64,000 nt of DNA from Simiduia litorea (GTDB taxonomy: Bacteria; Pseudomonadota; Gammaproteobacteria; Pseudomonadales; Cellvibrionaceae), in assembly GCF_042853465.1 (NCBI RefSeq), contig NZ_AP031497.1:1488001-1552000 (forward strand), given 5' to 3'. The position numbers and the translations under genes were made by a program. Shown one piece after another: positions 1-8,403 of this stretch (within the stretch, counting starts at the first letter, position 1; the number at the start of each line of letters is the position of its first letter). The notes below the pieces were generated by a model that was given only the letters and a program-made list of their open reading frames with translations, had not been told where the DNA came from and did no database searches.

Positions 1-1040
1 AAGACAAAGGATATTGAGACTGCGATGGCGAGGGTTGCCATCCAACTTTCCGAGAGCCAGCCGAGCTTTAAACTTAGCGCGGCGACTATCAAACCAAATT
101 CACTGTATTGGGTCAGCGCTAAGCTCGCTAACATGGCCGTTCGCGCGCGCATTTTAAAGCGAGTAAGCAGGAAGAAAAATGCCGCCGCTTTAAGCGGTAG
201 TAACAGGCAAAGCACCAGAGCGATACCTAACATGGTTAATGTGGGCTCAGCGGCGAGGCCTATATTAAGGAAAAAGCCGATTAGGAAGATATCCTTAAAG
301 CTGATCATGCTTTTTGCCAGCTCGCCCGCTTTTTTGTCGCCGCTAATGAGCATGCCGAAAATTAACGCACCGAGATCGGCTTTCATGCCAACAAGTTCGA
401 ACAAAGTGCCGCCGAGGGCGGTGAGTATGATGCCTGCAAGAATGAGTATTTCATCGTGTCCGCTGGCTTTGATGACGTAGCTGAACAGAGGTCGAGCAAA
501 GAAAAGCAGCGGTAGCAAGAGTGCCCACAGGCTGGGGATTTTTCCGGTGGAGGCGGTTAAAAATAAAACCGCAACAATATCTTGGACAATTAGAATGCCA
601 ATGGCGAGTTGACCGTGACGGACGCGAAATTCACCCCGCTCTTCCAGCATAGCAACCGCGCATACAGTAGAGCTGAAGCTGAGAGCGAAGGCGATTAATG
701 CCGCTTGCTGCCAATTGATATCGGAAACTAAAGGCAGGCCAAGAGCGCCGATAAATAACAAAAAGCCGAAGGTGATCGCACCATAAGACACTGTATGCTC
801 GACGGTAGAACGATAGATCTCGGGTTTCAATAGGCTCTTTAAGTCAAGTTTTAGTCCGATGATGAACAGCATTAAGGCTATGCCAGTATCGGAAATAAAC
901 TCGATGGTTTTTGAGGATTCAAAACCAGCGAGCCCTAGCCCGAAGCCTGCGATAAGGTAGCCAACCAGTGGCGGCTGGCCAATTTGCCGAGCGATAAAGC
1001 CGAAGGCGAAGGCGGCAATGATGATTAGGCTACTGTCCAT
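1..1040 (-). CDS. CPA2-family monovalent cation:proton antiporter, KefB-like (partial, C-terminus outside window)
   Basis: The reading frame begins at the ATG at 1040 and stays open to base 1, giving about 346 codons of a longer protein. It starts MDSSLIIIAAFAFGFIARQ and continues through PPLVGYLIAGFGLGL and a run of hydrophobic segments (for example FISDTGIALMLFIIGLKLDL). These match the membrane domain of the Kef/CPA2 sodium or potassium/proton exchangers of the inner membrane. Such proteins often carry a C-terminal RCK/TrkA-N nucleotide-binding domain, which would lie outside the window, so a Kef-type glutathione-gated potassium channel cannot be told from a simple antiporter. It lies 86 bp downstream of thiG on the same strand, in a different functional class, and is probably a separate transcription unit. 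The family call is secure; the ion is not. Confidence 0.85.
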   Translation of the reverse strand, partial: MDSSLIIIAAFAFGFIARQIGQPPLVGYLIAGFGLGLAGFESSKTIEFISDTGIALMLFIIGLKLDLKSLLKPEIYRSTVEHTVSYGAITFGFLLFIGALGLPLVSDINWQQAALIAFALSFSSTVCAVAMLEERGEFRVRHGQLAIGILIVQDIVAVLFLTASTGKIPSLWALLLPLLFFARPLFSYVIKASGHDEILILAGIILTALGGTLFELVGMKADLGALIFGMLISGDKKAGELAKSMISFKDIFLIGFFLNIGLAAEPTLTMLGIALVLCLLLPLKAAAFFFLLTRFKMRARTAMLASLALTQYSEFGLIVAALSLKLGWLSESWMATLAIAVSISFV

Positions 1041-1126
1041 TGGGTCGTTTGACTCCTTGCACTTGATAGGTGGCCGGCTGGTTATTTTAGACTGCCTTAT
1101 ACCACAAAGCCGCCCCTAGCCGAAGT

Positions 1127-1948
1127 TTACTTGTGATGCCAAAACGGTTGGCCAATAGGCGATGTGGAAGGACTCGCATTTTGACGCGGTAACATTAAGC
1201 CAGCTTGATAGGCTAAGCGGCCTGACTCTATGGCGAGTTTGAAGGCCGATGCCATGGCCACTGGGTTGAGCGCCTTTGCCACGGCGGTGTTTAATAGCAC
1301 GCCATCAAAGCCTAGCTCCATAGCCTGCGTGGCATCTGAAGGGGCGCCGAGGCCGGCGTCGATGATCAACGGGGTATCGGGCAGCCGTTCGCGCAGGGTT
1401 CTCAACGCGTAATTGTTCATTAGCCCCAGCCCCGTGCCGATGGGAGACCCCCACGGCATAACGGCCTCGCAGCCCGCATCTCTTAACCGTAAGCAAAGAA
1501 TAAGATCGTCGGTACTATAGGGTAAAACCTTAAAACCCCGCTTAATAAGCTCGGCGGCGGCTTTTACCAGCTCGAAAGGATCGGGCTGCAAATTGTAATC
1601 GTCGCCGATAACCTCGAGTTTTATCCAATCTGTGTCGAAAATTTCGCGACACATTTCCGCTAGGTTAATCGCTTCTTCTGCTGTCTTGCAGCCCGCTGTG
1701 TTAGGTAGTAGTTGGCAGCCTAAAGATTGTATTTCCTGCCAGAAAGCTTCACCTTGGCGATTCGCGGGGTCTTGTCGGCGTAAACTCAGCGTGACGAGGC
1801 TCGCGCCGCTCGCTGTCACGGCATCTTTCATGATGGCCGGAGATGGATACAGCGCCGAGCCTATGAGAAACCGGCTGTTAAACGACTCGCCATACAATTG
1901 TAATGTAGGCGCGTATTTGAGCTGCGTTAACGCGTGAAGTTTGTCCAT
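1127..1948 (-). CDS. thiG: Thiazole synthase ThiG
   Basis: The 273-residue protein matches ThiG, which builds the thiazole phosphate ring of thiamin from deoxyxylulose 5-phosphate, dehydroglycine and the sulfur carried by ThiS. It has the TIM-barrel signatures of the family. IKLEVIGDD contains the lysine that forms the Schiff base with the sugar, VLPYSTDDLILCLRL follows, and AVMPWGSPIGTGLGL is the phosphate-binding segment. The ATG at 1948 lies one base after the thiS stop, so the two are translationally coupled in a thiO-thiS-thiG operon read from the TPP riboswitch near 3.4 kb. Glycine oxidase upstream supplies the dehydroglycine. The enzyme is cytoplasmic. Nothing is missing. Confidence 0.96.
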   Translation of the reverse strand: MDKLHALTQLKYAPTLQLYGESFNSRFLIGSALYPSPAIMKDAVTASGASLVTLSLRRQDPANRQGEAFWQEIQSLGCQLLPNTAGCKTAEEAINLAEMCREIFDTDWIKLEVIGDDYNLQPDPFELVKAAAELIKRGFKVLPYSTDDLILCLRLRDAGCEAVMPWGSPIGTGLGLMNNYALRTLRERLPDTPLIIDAGLGAPSDATQAMELGFDGVLLNTAVAKALNPVAMASAFKLAIESGRLAYQAGLMLPRQNASPSTSPIGQPFWHHK

Positions 1949-1949
1949 G

Positions 1950-2162
1950 TTAACCTCCTGCCACTGGTGTCAGTAGGTCAATATAATCGCCGGGTTTGAG
2001 TTGATAATTTGAGTACTGGGAGCGCGGTAAAAATTCATTATTGATAGCGAGCGAAAATTTACCATGATTCAACTGCCAGCTATCTAATGCAGCGTTGACA
2101 CTGATATTAGTTTCAACTGACTTTTGATCGCCATTGAGATGAACAATCATGAACTCTTGCAT
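1950..2162 (-). CDS. thiS: Sulfur carrier protein ThiS
   Basis: This 70-residue ubiquitin-like protein ends in TPVAGG. The C-terminal Gly-Gly is adenylated and then thiocarboxylated, so that ThiS can hand sulfur to ThiG. The fold is supported by length, the LAINNEFLPRSQY core and the diglycine end. The ATG at 2162 follows GAGGG with good spacing; an internal ATG at 2150 would give 66 residues, and the upstream one is preferred because of its ribosome binding site. It is followed after one base by thiG and preceded by thiO on the same strand. No thiF-type activating enzyme is in the window, so adenylation must be encoded elsewhere. Confidence 0.95.
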   Translation of the reverse strand: MQEFMIVHLNGDQKSVETNISVNAALDSWQLNHGKFSLAINNEFLPRSQYSNYQLKPGDYIDLLTPVAGG

Positions 2163-2194
2163 AAGGCGCCCTCGCTTTGGTAGTGATTGGAATA

Positions 2195-3283
2195 TTAATG
2201 GGGTGTAAATTGCGCGTTGATTCTCTGTATGGACTCAGCCACTAAGGCGGGCGCCAGTAGAAAACCGTGTCGGTACAAACCATTAATACTCATGTGTTTA
2301 TTGGTTTGAATTATGTGCGGTTGGTTGTTCGGATAAGCGGGTCGAAGGTTGGTGTCCGTTTCAATGACGCGCGCCTCTGCAAACGCCGGATGCAGTGTGT
2401 AGAGCGCGCTCGACAGCTCCAATGTTGATTGCAGGCTAATGGCGCTAATATCTTCACTTTCAATCTCTGTGGCACCAATAATAAACTGCTGATGAGGCTT
2501 TGGTACGGCATAGAGTTTGTAACGTGGGTGCATTAATCGAATGGGGCGCTGAAACGTAACGTCTTTAGTTTCGACCCAGAGCACTTCACCGCGCACGCCG
2601 CGCAGTGCATTTAAAGATGTTTTGGCGCCTATCCCTCGACAATCAATCAGGTAATCAAAACTGTTGGCGATATTGTGCTGCTGAAGTCTTATCGTTGATT
2701 GCTCACATATTTCATCGTCAATCATGTTAATGGGGCAATTATCAATACAAATGCCACCATGATCTTTAATGGCGGTTAGTAGTCGCGACAACAAATGTCG
2801 ATTATCTATATGGGCTTCATTCGGCAAGTAAATCGCCCGATTAAAATGACTTAACAGCGGTTCCAACGCCTTTAGTTGAGCGGCGTTTAACCATTCTGCC
2901 GCGAAACTCTCGCCGCGTAGTTTGTAACTTATGTCTCGGTAAAATTGTTCGAGTTCTATTTGGTCTTGTGGGTGGGCTAGGGCGATGCTGCCTTTGGCAA
3001 AAAAAAGTGCACGCTTTGCGGTAAGTGTCTTCAACCAAAGGGGCCATAAGGCAAGAGATTTTATGCCTAAGTCATAGATATGTTTTTCACTGGTGGCGAG
3101 CTCGCTCAGCGGTGATATCATGCCGGCGGCAGTGAAGGCTGCCGCGCGCGAGTTTGTGAAACCGGCGGCTTCAATTAAATAGACTTTGTAGCCTTCTAAG
3201 AGCAAGCGCCACGCTAACAGCCTGCCTAATAGGCCTGCGCCGAGGATTGCAATGCGTGGTTGAGCTGTTCGAGTGAGTGTCAC
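2195..3283 (-). CDS. thiO: Glycine oxidase ThiO (FAD-dependent)
   Basis: The protein (362 residues) is a DAO-family flavoenzyme. Its N-terminus RIAILGAGLLGRLLAWRL is the Rossmann GxGxxG motif for FAD, followed by YKVYLIEA ending in the ribose-binding acidic residue. The C-terminal half has the substrate-domain pattern IIGATEIESED and LYRHGFLLAPAL. In thiamin synthesis ThiO oxidises glycine to the imine used by ThiG, and its place directly before thiS-thiG supports that role over a general D-amino-acid oxidase. The start is the GTG at 3283, which overlaps the stop of an 8-codon upstream reading frame. The TPP riboswitch lies about 60 bases upstream and is expected to control this first gene of the operon. 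Confidence 0.93.
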   Translation of the reverse strand: MTLTRTAQPRIAILGAGLLGRLLAWRLLLEGYKVYLIEAAGFTNSRAAAFTAAGMISPLSELATSEKHIYDLGIKSLALWPLWLKTLTAKRALFFAKGSIALAHPQDQIELEQFYRDISYKLRGESFAAEWLNAAQLKALEPLLSHFNRAIYLPNEAHIDNRHLLSRLLTAIKDHGGICIDNCPINMIDDEICEQSTIRLQQHNIANSFDYLIDCRGIGAKTSLNALRGVRGEVLWVETKDVTFQRPIRLMHPRYKLYAVPKPHQQFIIGATEIESEDISAISLQSTLELSSALYTLHPAFAEARVIETDTNLRPAYPNNQPHIIQTNKHMSINGLYRHGFLLAPALVAESIQRINAQFTPH

Positions 3284-3306
3284 GTGCGCTGCCTGTTAAT
3301 AAACAT
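3280..3306 (-). other. Possible 8-codon leader ORF overlapping the thiO start
   Basis: Between the riboswitch and thiO, an ATG at 3306 opens the frame MFINRQRT and stops with a TGA at 3282-3280. That stop overlaps the thiO GTG as GTGA. The thiO start has only a weak Shine-Dalgarno sequence of its own (AGG in the leader), so termination-reinitiation coupling is possible. There is no ribosome binding site evidence for the leader beyond position, so this is a low-confidence call. Confidence 0.25.
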
Positions 3307-3342
3307 GGGCGCAGAAATACAAAGATGTCTAATGGCGGGCAT

Positions 3343-3500
3343 CTCTTGTTTCCTACGCAGGTGTTAACCTGATCAGGTTCTACGGGTTCAGCGAACTGAT
3401 CTCAGCCCTGCACAGCAAACATTTGAATCTATAATTTGAAGCAGCCTTTATTTGAACTGCTTCAAATTATAGATTGCGGAGCAGGGCGCCCCGACAAGAG
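3343..3500 (-). promoter_or_regulatory. TPP (THI-box) riboswitch controlling thiO-thiS-thiG
   Basis: Read on the minus strand, the element has the standard conserved parts of the thiamin pyrophosphate aptamer: GTCGGGGCGCC at the 5' side, GGGCTGAGATCAG, AACCCGTAGAACCTGATC, and TAACACCTGCGTAGGAAAC at the 3' side. The closing P1 helix is formed by CTCTTGT (3500-3494) and ACAAGAG (3349-3343). The P3 arm is expanded by a 19-bp perfect hairpin. About 60 bases separate the aptamer from the thiO GTG, with no terminator-like T-run, so control is more likely at translation initiation than by termination. The aptamer call is very secure; the mechanism is inferred. Confidence 0.96.
3426..3475 (-). repeat. 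19-bp perfect inverted repeat inside the P3 arm of the TPP riboswitch
   Basis: The arms 3426-3444 and 3457-3475 are exact reverse complements (19 of 19), around a 12-base loop. They sit inside the basal P3 helix (3406-3411 pairing with 3481-3486) and away from the conserved TPP-contacting cores. The arms are AT-rich, unlike the GC-rich aptamer core. Variable P3 length is known in TPP riboswitches; a long uninterrupted arm like this is unusual. Confidence 0.9.
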
Positions 3501-3561
3501 CTGGCAGTTTAAAGAGGGCGGCAGGTGGCTGCAAGTTTTAATCGAGCAGTGCGGGGGAAGA

Positions 3562-4971
3562 TTAACCGTTGGTGGTTTCTACAGTGGCGCTGAATTCGCC
3601 CTCGTGTAAACGCGCACGCACGGTTTCTCCGGCTTTTAACTGCGACGCTTTGGTGATGACTTGAGCTCTATCATTGGTAACTAGCGCGTAGCCGCGCTCC
3701 AGCGTTTGTAAGGGGCTAAGGTTGTGTAGGCTTTGCATGTGTAAATGTAAACTATGTTGCTGGCTTTCGAGCTGCTGTTGCAGCTTGGCCGTGAGTTGCT
3801 GTAAAGCGAAGCTGACTCGATCTTTTGCCTGCTGAATTTGCCGAGCGGGATCTTGGTTGTGTAAACGCTTTTCAATCTGCAGGAAATGGATTTTTTTACT
3901 TTGTAGTTGCCGCACGGGATGTAGCTGCTGAAGCTGGCTGGTGAGGTATTCGGCTTTTATCTGGGCTCGACTTACGGCATTGTTTAGGGCTAGGTGCAGC
4001 TGACGCTGAGCGCGATTTACCTGCTCCAATACGGGTACCAACTTGGGTTCGCAGCGGTTAAGCCGGTGCGAATAAAAGTCGGTTCTTTGGGCCAGGTGTT
4101 TAAGCTTTCGCTCCATGGCCTCTTCAAGCAGATAGGAAAAGCCAGTAAAACTTTCCTGCCAATCGCTGGCATCGGGCGACAGTAATTCCGCCGCTGCCGA
4201 CGGCGTGGGCGCTCTTAGGTCGGCGCAGTAGTCGGCGATGGTGGTGTCGGTTTCATGGCCTACGCCGCAGACGATGGGCAGTCGGCTATTGGCAATAGCG
4301 CGCGCCACAGTTTCTTCGTTGAAGCTCCACAGGTCTTCGAGCGAGCCGCCGCCTCGGGCGAGCAAAATAACGTCAAACTGCGTTTGTTGGTTGGCCAGTT
4401 CAATGGCTTTAACGATGGCGGGCGCCGCGTCAGCGCCTTGTACCGGTACTGGTATGAGGGTTAAGGGTTGACCCGCCCAACGGCGTTTGAACACCGCCAG
4501 AATATCTCTAAGTGCGGCCCCCGTGCCCGAGGTGATGATGGCGATATGCTTGGCAGGCAGTGGAATTTCTTTCTTATTGCGTGGCTCAAATAAACCTTCG
4601 AGTGCGAGGCGCTCCTTTAACTCTTCAAAGGCGCGTTGCAAAGCACCAAGGCCGGCATCTTCCATGTGCTCGGCGATGAGCTGATAGTCACCTCGTCCCT
4701 CGTATAAGCTAACGCGACCACGAATAAGTACCTTGGCGCCGTTCTTGGGTTGAATACGTAGATATTGGCTGCGGTTTTTAAACATGGCGCAGCGAATTTG
4801 TGCGCCACTGTCCTTTAACGTGAAATAGCTGTGGCCTGAGGCCGGACGCGTGTAGTTACTGATTTCACCTTCCACCCAGAGCAGGGAAAGGTGCGTCTCT
4901 AACAGCTGTCTCGCCTGTCGGTTCAACTGGCTTACGGTGTAAAGCTTTTTATCGGCAGTGGCAGCAGTCAT
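3562..4971 (-). CDS. xseA: Exodeoxyribonuclease VII large subunit
   Basis: The 469-residue product is the large, catalytic subunit of exonuclease VII, which degrades single-stranded DNA from both ends with XseB. The N-terminal OB-fold carries LWVEGEISNYTRPASGHSYFTLKD (about residues 31-54). The catalytic region has IAIITSGTGAALRDIL, the LLARGGGSLEDLWSFNEE motif and PIVCGVGHETDTTIADYCADLRAPTPSAAAEL. A long glutamine-rich helical stretch and the C-terminal LERGYALVTND segment follow. The ATG at 4971 is used. It is divergent from guaB, with a 218-bp shared upstream region. No xseB is in the window, which is normal because the two subunits are usually unlinked. Confidence 0.96.
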   Translation of the reverse strand: MTAATADKKLYTVSQLNRQARQLLETHLSLLWVEGEISNYTRPASGHSYFTLKDSGAQIRCAMFKNRSQYLRIQPKNGAKVLIRGRVSLYEGRGDYQLIAEHMEDAGLGALQRAFEELKERLALEGLFEPRNKKEIPLPAKHIAIITSGTGAALRDILAVFKRRWAGQPLTLIPVPVQGADAAPAIVKAIELANQQTQFDVILLARGGGSLEDLWSFNEETVARAIANSRLPIVCGVGHETDTTIADYCADLRAPTPSAAAELLSPDASDWQESFTGFSYLLEEAMERKLKHLAQRTDFYSHRLNRCEPKLVPVLEQVNRAQRQLHLALNNAVSRAQIKAEYLTSQLQQLHPVRQLQSKKIHFLQIEKRLHNQDPARQIQQAKDRVSFALQQLTAKLQQQLESQQHSLHLHMQSLHNLSPLQTLERGYALVTNDRAQVITKASQLKAGETVRARLHEGEFSATVETTNG

Positions 4972-5112
4972 GGCTCTCGAGCGGCGGCAAAAAGCTGACT
5001 ATACCCAAGCAATTGGGCCGGTGCGAGCAGTAATCTGCAGCCATAGGCGCTGTAATATGGCTGTTATAGGCAAGCGATAGCCTCAGATACGTTGAAAAAG
5101 AGAGACGTCCAG

Positions 5113-5141
5113 TTTACCCAATAGGTTCAAATCGTTATAAT
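5113..5141 (+). promoter_or_regulatory. Predicted sigma-70 promoter of guaBA
   Basis: A perfect -10 hexamer TATAAT (5136-5141) lies 17 bases after TTTACC (5113-5118), which matches four of six bases of the -35 consensus. Transcription would begin near 5148, leaving a leader of about 40 bases before the guaB ATG. No PUR-type operator was recognised in the xseA-guaB interval. Confidence 0.6.
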
Positions 5142-5189
5142 CGACCGTTTACCTTCTAAACCTTCTATTTACTAGGTTGATTGCAAACT

Positions 5190-6665
5190 ATGTTGCGAAT
5201 TGCACAAGAAGCACTGACATTCGACGATGTTTTATTGGTACCCGGCTATTCGGATATTACCGCTAAAGACGTGTCGCTCAAGACCCAATTAACCCGTGGC
5301 ATTCAGCTCAATATTCCGCTGGTATCAGCGGCTATGGATACTGTCACCGAGTCTCGCTTGGCGATAGCGATGGCGCAAGAGGGCGGTATTGGCATTATTC
5401 ACAAGAGCATGTCCATTGAGCAGCAGGCGCTCGAAGTGCGCAAAGTGAAGAAGTTTGAGGCCGGCGTTGTTCAAGATCCGATTACTATCGACAGCAATGC
5501 TACCATTGCCGAGTTGGTGGCACTGACGCGCGCCAACAATATCTCGGGTGTGCCGGTATTAGATAATGGCGACTTGGTGGGTATTGTGACGGGTCGCGAT
5601 GTGCGCTTCGAAACCAATATGGCGGCTAAGGTAGCCTCTATCATGACGCCGAAAGATCAGCTGGTGACCGTTAAAGAAGGCGAAGCGCCTGAAATTGTGC
5701 GTGGACTGTTGCATAAACACCGCATTGAAAAAGTGTTGGTGGTGAACGATAAGTTCGAGTTGCGCGGCTTGATTACCGTTAAAGATATTAGCAAAGCTGA
5801 AAACTTCCCGAGTGCTTGTAAAGACCCAGCGGGCCGCTTGCGCGTTGGCGCCTCGGTTGGCACCAGCCCCGATACCGACGATCGTGTTAAAGCGCTGATT
5901 GAAGCCGGTGTGGATGTGCTCGTTGTGGATACCGCACACGGCCACTCAAAGAATGTTCTAGACAGAGTTAAGCGTATAAAAACCCTTTACCCTGATATTC
6001 AGGTTATTGGCGGAAACATCGCCACTGGCGCTGCAGCGTTGGCGTTGGTTGAAGCCGGTGCCGACGGGGTTAAAGTCGGTATTGGCCCTGGTTCTATTTG
6101 CACCACGCGTATTGTAACCGGTGTTGGTGTGCCACAAATCTCTGCTATCGCCGGCGTGGTAGAAGCGCTGAAAGATACCGATATTCCTGTTATCGCCGAC
6201 GGTGGTATTCGCTACTCTGGCGATATCTCCAAAGCCGTTGTTGCAGGTGCCCATTGTTTAATGATGGGTTCTATGTTCGCCGGTACTGAAGAAGCGCCGG
6301 GCGAGGTTGAGCTGTACCAAGGCCGAACCTATAAATCTTATCGCGGTATGGGTTCCCTCGGTGCCATGGCGAGAACCCAAGGCTCGTCTGATCGCTACTT
6401 TCAAGATGCTAGTCAAGGCACTGAAAAACTAGTGCCAGAGGGTATTGAGGGGCGCGTGCCTTACAAGGGGCCGCTGTCTGCCATCGTGCACCAAATGATG
6501 GGCGGCTTGCGCTCTGCCATGGGCTACACCGGCTCGATTGATATGCAGACCATGCGCACGAAACCCGAATTTGTACGGGTTACCAGCGCCGGTATGGGCG
6601 AGAGCCATGTGCACGATGTGAGCATAACCAAAGAAGCACCTAACTACCCTGTTGGTGGTCGTTAA
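5190..6665 (+). CDS. guaB: Inosine-5'-monophosphate dehydrogenase
   Basis: GuaB oxidises IMP to XMP with NAD, the rate-limiting step of GMP synthesis. The 491-residue protein begins MLRIAQEALTFDDVLLVPGYSD. It has a CBS-domain pair at about residues 95-205 (NNISGVPVLDNGDLVGIVTGRDVRF and a second copy), the catalytic loop GPGSICTTRIVTGVG with the nucleophile Cys304, and the flap RGMGSLGAM. The ATG at 5190 is chosen over an in-frame TTG at 5181 because its product starts exactly like known GuaB proteins. guaA follows after 111 bp with a hairpin terminator in between, the usual guaBA operon with possible attenuation. Confidence 0.98.
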   Translation: MLRIAQEALTFDDVLLVPGYSDITAKDVSLKTQLTRGIQLNIPLVSAAMDTVTESRLAIAMAQEGGIGIIHKSMSIEQQALEVRKVKKFEAGVVQDPITIDSNATIAELVALTRANNISGVPVLDNGDLVGIVTGRDVRFETNMAAKVASIMTPKDQLVTVKEGEAPEIVRGLLHKHRIEKVLVVNDKFELRGLITVKDISKAENFPSACKDPAGRLRVGASVGTSPDTDDRVKALIEAGVDVLVVDTAHGHSKNVLDRVKRIKTLYPDIQVIGGNIATGAAALALVEAGADGVKVGIGPGSICTTRIVTGVGVPQISAIAGVVEALKDTDIPVIADGGIRYSGDISKAVVAGAHCLMMGSMFAGTEEAPGEVELYQGRTYKSYRGMGSLGAMARTQGSSDRYFQDASQGTEKLVPEGIEGRVPYKGPLSAIVHQMMGGLRSAMGYTGSIDMQTMRTKPEFVRVTSAGMGESHVHDVSITKEAPNYPVGGR

Positions 6666-6684
6666 GTTGCACGCTTGATAAGAC

Positions 6685-6716
6685 AGTGATCGGCCAAGGC
6701 CGGTCACTTTTGTTTT
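6685..6716 (+). terminator. Intrinsic terminator/attenuator between guaB and guaA
   Basis: An 11-bp stem with one G-T pair (AGTGATCGGCC paired with GGCCGGTCACT, 6685-6708) is followed directly by TTTGTTTT. It lies within the expected guaBA operon, so it probably lowers rather than abolishes guaA transcription. A second weaker hairpin (GAGAG/CTCTC followed by TCTTTT) lies near 6722-6742. Confidence 0.75.
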
Positions 6717-6776
6717 CGGGGGAGAGAAAAACCTCTCTCTTTTGTCAGTTTCGTTAGTAAAAAGTTGCGAGCCCTC

Positions 6777-8354
6777 ATGAGCCAAGATATTCACGCCCAA
6801 CGTATTTTAATTCTCGATTTTGGGTCTCAATACACCCAACTCATCGCCCGCCGTATTCGGGAAATTGGTGTTTATTCCGAAGTGCGCGCCTTCGACATGA
6901 CCGAAGCCGAAATTCGCGAGTTTGATCCCAAGGGTATTATATTATCCGGCGGTCCTGAATCTGTAACCGAGGGTGAATCACCACGCGCCGATGCAGCCGT
7001 TTTCGAGCTTGGGATTCCAGTGCTTGGTATTTGCTACGGTATGCAAACCATGGCCGAGCAGCTGGGCGGTAAAGTTTCTACCAGCGATGTGCGTGAATTT
7101 GGTTATGCGCAGGTGAAGGTCGAAGGTACAAGTGCGCTATTGCACGATATTAAAGATCATCTCGCTGTAGATGGCGCTGGCTTACTCGATGTGTGGATGA
7201 GCCACGGCGATAAAGTAACCAGCATGCCAGCCAACTTTACCTTGATGGCGTCAACGCCTTCTTGCCCCATCGCCGGTATGTACTGCGAGGAAAAAGACTT
7301 TTTTGGTGTGCAGTTCCATCCCGAGGTGACCCATACCCTGCAGGGCCGCCGCATATTCGAACACTTTGTATTGGAGTTGTGTGGCTGCAAAGCGCTGTGG
7401 ACGCCGGCCAATATTGTTGAAGATGCGATTAACCGCGTGCGCGAACAAGTGGGTAGCGACAACGTGTTACTGGGTTTGTCCGGCGGTGTGGACTCATCTG
7501 TGGTTGCAGCGCTGTTGCACAAGGCCATCGGCAGCCAGCTCACCTGTGTCTTTGTCGACAATGGGTTGTTGCGCAAAAACGAAGGCGATCAAGTGATGGA
7601 CATGTTTGCGAAAAACATGGGTGTCAAAGTTATTCGCGCTAATGAAGAAACACAGTTTTTATCGCGTTTGGCGGGTGAAAACGACCCAGAGAAAAAGCGC
7701 AAGATTATCGGCAATACCTTTATTGATGTGTTCGATCAGGAGGCCACTAAGCTCAAAGGCATTAAGTGGCTGGCGCAGGGCACCATATACCCCGATGTGA
7801 TCGAGTCTGCGGCCAGTAAAACCGGTAAGGCCCATGTTATTAAGTCACACCACAATGTGGGCGGTTTACCCGATGACATGGCGTTCGAGCTAGTCGAGCC
7901 ACTGCGCGAACTGTTTAAAGATGAAGTGCGTAAAATAGGCCTAGAGTTAGGTCTGCCTTACGACATGGTTTACCGTCACCCATTCCCAGGTCCAGGTTTG
8001 GGCGTGCGCATTTTGGGTGAAGTGAAAAAAGAGTATGCTGATATTTTGCGCGAAGCCGATGCTATTTTCTTAGAAGAATTGCATAAGGCTGACTGGTATC
8101 ACAAAACCTCGCAAGCATTCGCGGTATTCTTACCGGTCAAGTCTGTCGGTGTGGTTGGCGATGGTCGTCGATACGAGTGGGTGATTGCTCTACGCGCCGT
8201 GGAAACCATCGATTTTATGACGGCTCGCTGGGCGCACTTGCCCTATGAGTTGTTGGAAACCGTGTCGAACCGTATTATCAACGAGATCTCCGGCGTTTCT
8301 CGCGTCGCCTACGACGTATCGAGCAAACCGCCAGCGACGATTGAGTGGGAATAA
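6777..8354 (+). CDS. guaA: GMP synthase (glutamine-hydrolysing)
   Basis: GuaA aminates XMP to GMP using glutamine and ATP. The protein is 525 residues, the same length as the E. coli enzyme. The N-terminal class I amidotransferase has LDFGSQYTQLIARRIRE, the nucleophile Cys86 in GICYGMQ and the His-Glu pair in QFHPEVTHT. The ATP pyrophosphatase part has the PP-loop GLSGGVDSSVVAAL, and the dimerisation domain ends PPATIEWE. The ATG at 6777 is preferred over an in-frame TTG at 6765. It is the second gene of guaBA and is followed by a strong terminator. Confidence 0.98.
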   Translation: MSQDIHAQRILILDFGSQYTQLIARRIREIGVYSEVRAFDMTEAEIREFDPKGIILSGGPESVTEGESPRADAAVFELGIPVLGICYGMQTMAEQLGGKVSTSDVREFGYAQVKVEGTSALLHDIKDHLAVDGAGLLDVWMSHGDKVTSMPANFTLMASTPSCPIAGMYCEEKDFFGVQFHPEVTHTLQGRRIFEHFVLELCGCKALWTPANIVEDAINRVREQVGSDNVLLGLSGGVDSSVVAALLHKAIGSQLTCVFVDNGLLRKNEGDQVMDMFAKNMGVKVIRANEETQFLSRLAGENDPEKKRKIIGNTFIDVFDQEATKLKGIKWLAQGTIYPDVIESAASKTGKAHVIKSHHNVGGLPDDMAFELVEPLRELFKDEVRKIGLELGLPYDMVYRHPFPGPGLGVRILGEVKKEYADILREADAIFLEELHKADWYHKTSQAFAVFLPVKSVGVVGDGRRYEWVIALRAVETIDFMTARWAHLPYELLETVSNRIINEISGVSRVAYDVSSKPPATIEWE

Positions 8355-8361
8355 TACGGAG

Positions 8362-8387
8362 AAGGCTTGGGTAACCAGGCCTTTTTT
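8362..8387 (+). terminator. Intrinsic terminator after guaA
   Basis: A 9-bp stem (AAGGCTTGG with CCAGGCCTT, one G-T pair) closed by the GTAA tetraloop runs into a six-T tract. It separates guaBA from the FHA/kinase cluster that starts 17 bases later. Confidence 0.85.
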
Positions 8388-8403
8388 ATGTGTGAGGATT
8401 AAG

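Noticed and set aside
25..480. 151-codon plus-strand frame at the window start
   Set aside because: It is the antisense shadow of the antiporter gene, whose minus-strand translation is a clear membrane protein.
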